A DNA stretch of 64,000 nt from a virus. Positions 60,405 through 64,000 of this stretch are shown here, piece after piece (position 1 is the stretch's first letter; each line of letters starts with the position of its first letter). The stretch spans positions 1-64,000 of the IMG/VR virus record IMGVR_UViG_3300044837_000112; one strand, given 5' to 3'. The translations under genes and the position numbers were made by a program. Under the pieces are notes generated by a model that did not search any database, was not told where the DNA came from, and saw only the letters and a list, made by a program, of their open reading frames with translations.

Positions 60405-60746
60405 ATGCCCAAGAAGATCAGAACTGAACTGATCGAGGACGAAGAGAACGACATCAACGAGTTCGACATGCTGCACAAGGCGGCGGACGTGGCGACGGAT
60501 CTCTTCTTGAAGCAAGGCTGGCACATCCCGCACGGGGCCTACAAGGGTCCTCGGGTTCACCAGGAGCTGCTCCACGAGATCATCTTCGCGGCGTTGACCG
60601 AGACGTACCTCGCAGCCGTCAACTCGCCCGGCTGGGGACCGTTCCAGTGTCGAGGCACTGACAAGCGCCTGGCAATTCTGAAATGCCTAGAGCTGGACGG
60701 CCGGATTTCCTTCGAGACGATTTGCTACCTCGGCCCTGGGCGGTAG
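60405..60746 (+). CDS. Hypothetical protein at the end of the replication operon
   Basis: 113 aa. Acidic start (ELIEDEENDINEFDM) then helical (HKAADVATDLFLKQGWHIPH; LLHEIIFAALTETYLAAV). Small, possibly a replication accessory protein. Its TAG stop is part of the first TAGATCAACTAGC motif of the non-coding region. Confidence 0.7.
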   Translation: MPKKIRTELIEDEENDINEFDMLHKAADVATDLFLKQGWHIPHGAYKGPRVHQELLHEIIFAALTETYLAAVNSPGWGPFQCRGTDKRLAILKCLELDGRISFETICYLGPGR

Positions 60747-60758
60747 ATCAACTAGCGG

Positions 60759-60975
60759 TAATGCGGAGCAAAATAATGCGGAGCACGAATCTTTTTCGTG
60801 CTCCGCATTACTCTCTGTCACGGGCAATAATGCGGAGTAAATCGGCTCCTACTTATTTACTACGAATTACTTTGGCTAGTTGATCTATAAATCGGTTATT
60901 CGGAGCGGCTCCCCAAAACATAAAGGAGCACGTTTGACCTGCGGTTATGCATAGAGGAGTGCGTAAAATGCGGAG
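60759..60975 (+). repeat. AATGCGGAG direct repeats
   Basis: Copies at 60759-60767, 60775-60783, 60829-60837 and 60967-60975, with a complementary copy at 60801-60809 inside the hairpin. Possible iterons at the replication-gene side of the region. Confidence 0.75.
60774..60810 (+). terminator. Terminator of the replication operon
   Basis: A 16-base perfect stem (60774-60789 with 60795-60810) and a 5-base loop TCTTT, 27 bases after the last replication gene. Followed by CTCTCT. Very stable; it also contains two copies of the AATGCGGAG element in opposite orientation. Confidence 0.75.
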
Positions 60976-61429
60976 CCGTACCGTCTATACCCGTAGGGCC
61001 ATACAGGTATCAAGAAACATCAAGTACTAAATTTCTCCCCTACGGTTACCGTGTGTAGTCATCCGAGTCCTTATACGAAGACTTTGATCACGGTATACGC
61101 CTAGCTCCTAATTCCCCTAATTCTCCTCATTGCGTTTTCGCAGGTCAAACGCCATATGATCATGCTCATACTACTACTACTACTAACTCCTACTTACTTA
61201 TATATATATATATTATAGATAATGAACCATCTGAAGACCCTAAGATGGGGGGTGTAGGCGAGGGTCTATACAACTGGCTATATCTTTCTAGATGATCATG
61301 CTTTCAGAAAAACTTGGTGTGTGTTGCGCGAGGCAAGAGAGGCCCGATTTCGTGCCCGGTTTGTCATTTTTTGTCCGGTATGCCCCGATAATTTGTCCGT
61401 TTTGCCCCGATTCTAATGTGGACAAGTCC

Positions 61430-61620
61430 ACATCGGACTGTCCGTTTTGCACCGATCTGTACCATTGGTCAGTCCGATATGGCACAGATGCCCGAGTCCA
61501 CATTGGACAGGTCTACATCGGACTGTCCGTTATACCCCGATCTGTACCATTGGCCAGTCCGATATGCACGAGATGACCCTGTTCCACATTGGACAGGTCT
61601 ACATCGGACTGTCCGTTATG
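61430..61620 (+). repeat. 85-86-base tandem repeat, about 2.3 copies
   Basis: Units begin at 61430, 61515 and 61601 with ACATCGGACTGTCCGTT. Each full unit contains ATCGGACTG and its complement CAGTCCGAT about 30 bases apart and a TCCACATTGGACA or close variant. GTGGACAAGTCCAC (61418-61431) precedes it. Confidence 0.85.
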
Positions 61621-61630
61621 TCGTGATATC

Positions 61631-61658
61631 ATCACCGATAGTGTGCACTATCGGTGAT
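61631..61658. repeat. Perfect inverted repeat ATCACCGATAGTG
   Basis: Arms of 13 bases (61631-61643 and 61646-61658) with a 2-base centre, directly after the tandem repeat. A short spacer favours a protein-binding palindrome or cruciform more than an RNA terminator. GACCATC-A-GATGGTC follows at 61662-61676. Confidence 0.8.
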
Positions 61659-61727
61659 CTAGACCATCAGATGGTCCAAAGGTATGACCATTAGCATGAC
61701 CAGCCATCGTACAGGTGTGCTATGCGA

Positions 61728-61747
61728 GACGTTTCACGTGAAACGTC
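61728..61747. promoter_or_regulatory. parS: parS site 1
   Basis: GACGTTTCACGTGAAACGTC is a perfect 20-base palindrome whose core GTTTCACGTGAAAC (61731-61744) is the chromosomal parS sequence of Streptomyces and related bacteria, the binding site of ParB. No ParB gene is in the window. A GCTAGTTGATCT motif lies 31 bases to the right. Confidence 0.9.
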
Positions 61748-61865
61748 AAAGATCATCTTCGTGTGGTCGCGTAGGGCTAGTTGATCTTGGTCTAGTCTTG
61801 GCGCGAGACTAGTTCACATCCACCATACCGTCTGGTGGTAAGACCTTTCCAACGGACCATCTGCA

Positions 61866-61906
61866 TGACTGTCTAATGGTCCTACCATTAGACCATTAGA
61901 CAGTCA
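61866..61906. repeat. 15-base inverted repeat with alternative hairpin
   Basis: TGACTGTCTAATGGT (61866-61880) is complementary to 61892-61906. The inner TAATGGT (61874-61880) can instead pair with ACCATTA at 61884-61890, so two exclusive folds exist. Confidence 0.75.
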
Positions 61907-61963
61907 GACCATTGGCACAGCGGCCAGTCAAACCAGTAGTACGTGACACAAACTAAAAAGAAA

Positions 61964-62246
61964 GTTAACAGTCCGGTAAACAACCTTTACAATTGCCATC
62001 CAAGCAACTGTAAAGAAACCTAACCCAATGGTAAACAACCTTTACAGTTGCCCATACCCAACCATCCTAGGAAGCTAGGAGGCTAGGATGCCCACCACCA
62101 GCACTGTTAAGACTCTTTACAGTAACGCAAACCTTCTTTACAATTGCATCAGCAACTATCATCGCGGCAAACATCTAACTGTTAACAAACCTTCTTCAAT
62201 AGCAAACCTTGTTAACAGTCATCCATGATCACTGTTAACAAACCTT
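61964..62246. repeat. Iteron-like repeats (CTTTACAATTGC and ACTGTTAACAAACCTT)
   Basis: CTTTACA(A/G)TTGC at 61985-61996, 62040-62051, 62136-62147 and reversed at 62004-62015, with a partial at 62115. A 23-base block containing it (61975-61997 and 62030-62052) repeats with one mismatch. ACTGTTAACAAACCTT is exact at 62178-62193 and 62231-62246; GTTAACAGTC at 61964 and 62211 is the opposite orientation. A/T-rich, typical for an initiator-binding origin. Confidence 0.75.
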
Positions 62247-62774
62247 ACCGTACAGCCAACCTTCCTAACAGTCGTACCACACCCACAACCTAGCCCATCT
62301 GTCAACCAGAAACGCCGGGCAATCCACCGAACGGTCTGACATCCAGCCCTAGCGGTTGGGTAGCCGAGCCGTTCGGTCATTCCGCTAGTTGATCTACGCC
62401 CGGCCGTCCGACGTCATCCGCCAATGGCCCATCTAGACCCCCTAGCGTCGCCACCGACGGGCGTTCTAGCGCCTGGTTATAACCACACCGACCTAGGCGA
62501 TTTCTCGCGGCACGATCGATCCTAGCGCGTTTCCGCTGGTCAACCGATGTGATCATTTGTCCGTATCGGTCCGCGTAGCGCCTACGGTGATCCAGTAGGC
62601 CACCGAATGTGGCCGAAAAACCCTTGACAATCACCCATCTGGCCGATACCTCATCGCCCGTAGGCGAGCTGTCCTAGCTTCCTAGGATGCGTCGCATCCC
62701 CCAAAGATCTAGGGCACCTGGGCATCCTAGGACACTAGGAAGGTGACCCGGCTGGGCATCCTAGGACACTAGGA
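62063..62774. repeat. CCTAGG/CTAGGA-rich repeats
   Basis: CATCCTAG...CTAGGATG (62063-62090) is an inverted repeat. A 23-base sequence (62718-62740) containing CATCCTAGGACACTAGGA recurs exactly at 62752-62774, and TTCCTAGGATGCG lies nearby. CTAG is usually rare in bacterial DNA; here it is frequent. Confidence 0.75.
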
Positions 62775-63149
62775 CGCTGGCCGAAAGGTTGATCCTCCGA
62801 ACGGTTGGCCAGGGCTGACCAGAAGTCTTTTTTGTCTAGCCGTTCGACAGCCGTTCTAGCGTGCATATGCGTGTCCTAGGCACTAGGATTGGCGTAGCGC
62901 CAAAGACGGAACGAAAAACGGTACGGGGTAGGGGACGGGCCAGGGGCCAGGCGCAACCTAGCGCATGCGGGCCCCGGGCTAGTTGTTCGTTGACATCTGA
63001 ATGTGCCTGGTTACTAATGGGCACCACTCTGACCAACCATGGCGCTAGCTAGCGCCCGTTGCGTGATCTCGTAGACCTATGTGTCCGGGATATCCGACAT
63101 GCCTCAGCCATGGTTTAGCCCGTAGACGGGCTGGTCACCTGACGATGAC

Positions 63150-63183
63150 TTTGGTTACGTCCTTATGACGGGCCGTTTTGATC
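63150..63183. repeat. Left arm of 34-base inverted repeat
   Basis: Complementary to 63737-63770 with two mismatches: 13 perfect bases (TTTGGTTACGTCC), a 5-base centre with 2 changes, then 16 perfect bases (ACGGGCCGTTTTGATC). The two arms enclose parS site 2 and two small genes. Confidence 0.9.
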
Positions 63184-63205
63184 CTCGTACGTTTCATGGT
63201 TTCTG

Positions 63206-63219
63206 GTTTCACGTGAAAC
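63206..63219. promoter_or_regulatory. parS: parS site 2
   Basis: GTTTCACGTGAAAC, identical to the core of site 1, followed by A as in the common TGTTTCACGTGAAACA form. Six bases to the right is GATCAACTA, the complement of the dispersed motif. It lies 28 bases before the ATG of the next gene, so ParB bound here could also act on its transcription. Confidence 0.9.
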
Positions 63220-63246
63220 ATCGAGATCAACTAAAAGGCGGCTGTT

Positions 63247-63531
63247 ATGAGTGTTTTGGGCGTTATGACTCACCGTGATTTTCACGCGGAAACGCACGCG
63301 TTCCTCGCTAGTAAGGGCATCGACACGTCGTCGGACTCGTTCGACGAGATCGACGTCGATGACCTCCGCACCATGATCAGCCAGACGTTCGCCGACGAGG
63401 CGAACCTGGAGAAACTGTTTGCTATGCCGTATAACTCGGGCGCCCAGTTGGCGCTCGGTGGCGCGTTGTCCGTACTGCGGGCGTTGCGCAACGACTACGC
63501 CGACTTGATCAAGTACCTGATCGGAGCCTGA
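63247..63531 (+). CDS. Hypothetical protein downstream of parS site 2
   Basis: 94 aa, helical and acidic (DSFDEIDVDDLRTMISQTFA; LALGGALSVLRALRNDYADL). AAAAGGCGG precedes ATG. Not recognised. With the next gene it forms a two-gene unit inside the 34-base inverted repeat. Confidence 0.7.
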   Translation: MSVLGVMTHRDFHAETHAFLASKGIDTSSDSFDEIDVDDLRTMISQTFADEANLEKLFAMPYNSGAQLALGGALSVLRALRNDYADLIKYLIGA

Positions 63532-63533
63532 TC

Positions 63534-63728
63534 ATGACGAAAACGGCTCGCACCATCGCTAGTCGGCTGGCCCGCGAATATGACGTTTGCGCTGGCAACT
63601 ACGAGCCAATCGGCGCGCAGATGGTCAACGATTGTGCACGCGCGCTCGACCTAGACTTTCCGGGCGTATGGGCCCACTACCGGGCGCTGGTAGCGGCGTC
63701 CGACTACGCCGCGCTGGTTCGGGCGTAG
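63534..63728 (+). CDS. Small hypothetical protein
   Basis: 64 aa, helical (ARTIASRLAREYDVCAGNYE; HYRALVAASDYAALVRA). GGAG seven bases before ATG, two bases after the preceding stop. Function unknown. Confidence 0.65.
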   Translation: MTKTARTIASRLAREYDVCAGNYEPIGAQMVNDCARALDLDFPGVWAHYRALVAASDYAALVRA

Positions 63729-63736
63729 GCAGGCGA

Positions 63737-63770
63737 GATCAAAACGGCCCGTGATATGGACGTAACCAAA
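63737..63770. repeat. Right arm of 34-base inverted repeat
   Basis: Begins 8 bases after the stop of the second small gene. Pairs with 63150-63183, with two mismatches in the 5-base centre. The arms are 553 bases apart. Confidence 0.9.
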
Positions 63771-63823
63771 TGTGTCTGGTTTGAGTCATCTAGGCCGAAA
63801 GCTGACCTAAAGGCGGATTTACC

Positions 63824-64000
63824 ATGTTTGAGACAGACAAATTGAGCGATGCCGTGCGCGTCGGGACCTTTTCCGACATGCGCAAGACCGACTCGCTCCA
63901 GTGGATTCAGCGCGTTAGTGGTTTCGTGCTTGTCCGCTTCATGGAGGTTTCTTCGTTTTATCACTTTGAGGACTTTGTGTCCGTTATCGCGTACGGCTAT
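63824..64000 (+). CDS. Partial gene running off the window
   Basis: At least 59 codons from ATG 63824 with no stop before the window ends. Begins MFETDKLSDAVRVGTFSDMR. AAAGGCGGATTT upstream resembles the leader of the 63247 gene, so both may be regulated alike. Function unknown. Confidence 0.65.
   Translation, partial: MFETDKLSDAVRVGTFSDMRKTDSLQWIQRVSGFVLVRFMEVSSFYHFEDFVSVIAYGY

Larger units (their letters stand above)
60744..63233. repeat. Dispersed motif GCTAGTTGATCTA
   Basis: Copies: 60744-60756 (complement, 13/13), 60875-60887 (13/13), 61776-61787 (12/12 of the first 12), 62384-62396 (13/13) and 63225-63233 (complement, 9-base core); a degenerate copy is at 62979-62989. They occur throughout the non-coding block and mark both its ends. 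An asymmetric 13-base site in several places recalls phage repressor or partition-protein sites. Confidence 0.8.
60747..63246. other. 2.5-kb repeat-rich non-coding region, candidate replication origin
   Basis: No reading frame here has protein-like composition or a ribosome site. The region is A/T-rich around 61100-61300 and 61930-62280 and holds: a terminator (60774-60810), AATGCGGAG repeats, a CGTTTGACCTGCG inverted pair (60931-60943 / 61139-61151), a TAC run and a TA run (61171-61217), an 85-86-base tandem repeat, several large inverted repeats, iteron-like repeats, CTAG-rich repeats and two parS sites. Next to the primase and helicase genes, it is the natural origin candidate. Confidence 0.65.

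Noticed and set aside
61292-61576. 94-codon rightward frame with many Cys
   Set aside because: It is produced by the tandem repeat; the same segments repeat in the protein and there is no ribosome site or conserved domain.
61430-61620. CRISPR array
   Set aside because: Only about 2.3 units of 85-86 bases without distinct spacers, and no cas operon; the Cas4-like gene is a general recombination-type nuclease.
62377-62634. 85-codon leftward frame in the non-coding region
   Set aside because: No ribosome site and Arg-rich composition expected from GC-rich repeats.
60747-63246. tRNA genes
   Set aside because: No cloverleaf with a GGTTCRA T-loop and matching acceptor stem was found by eye in this or other gaps.

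Overview
The window is part of the genome of a tailed double-stranded DNA phage with a long, non-contractile tail (siphovirus) that infects an actinobacterium. The evidence is a complete virion operon in classical siphovirus order, a WhiB-like Fe-S regulator gene (a family confined to Actinobacteria and their phages), GC-rich coding sequence, and two copies of the actinobacterial chromosome-partition site parS (GTTTCACGTGAAAC). I see no tRNA or rRNA genes and no CRISPR array.

Bases 1-27120 hold a rightward, tightly packed early/middle operon of small genes, many joined by ATGA or TGATG overlaps. It starts with a CobS/CobT-like pair: a MoxR-type AAA+ ATPase and a large VWA protein with an N-terminal HEVSH metallopeptidase-like domain. 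The acidic linker of the VWA gene appears to contain two further genes in the +1 frame. Next come many small zinc-knuckle and helix-turn-helix proteins, a tyrosine recombinase, an SSB-like protein, an SNF2-type helicase, a DEDDh exonuclease with a clamp-binding tail, a sliding clamp, a DUF4406-type protein, a RusA-like resolvase, a beta-class DNA methyltransferase, a WhiB protein and a Cas4/RecB-like nuclease. Two or three promoters share a geometry (TTGAC...TAGGAT, then ATG exactly 7 bases after the -10) that predicts leaderless mRNAs.

Bases 27126-56956 run leftward and form the late operon. In transcription order: an unknown packaging-linked gene, terminase large subunit, Mu gp29-like portal, zinc protein, protease/scaffold, decoration protein, capsid protein, connector proteins, tail tube, tail chaperones with a -1 frameshift, tape measure, distal tail proteins with carbohydrate-binding-like modules, holin, endolysin and several membrane or secreted proteins. 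Hairpins punctuate this operon around the tail chaperones.

Bases 57004-57423 form the divergent control region. From 57424 rightward come an archaeo-eukaryotic-type primase, a DUF3987-type helicase and a small gene. No DNA polymerase is visible in the window.

Bases 60747-63246 are non-coding and dense in repeats: hairpins, iteron-like direct repeats, an 85-86-base tandem repeat, two parS sites and a dispersed GCTAGTTGATCTA motif. This is the best candidate for the replication origin and partition/regulatory locus. Three small rightward genes follow. Two of them are enclosed by a 34-base inverted repeat, and the last runs off the window.
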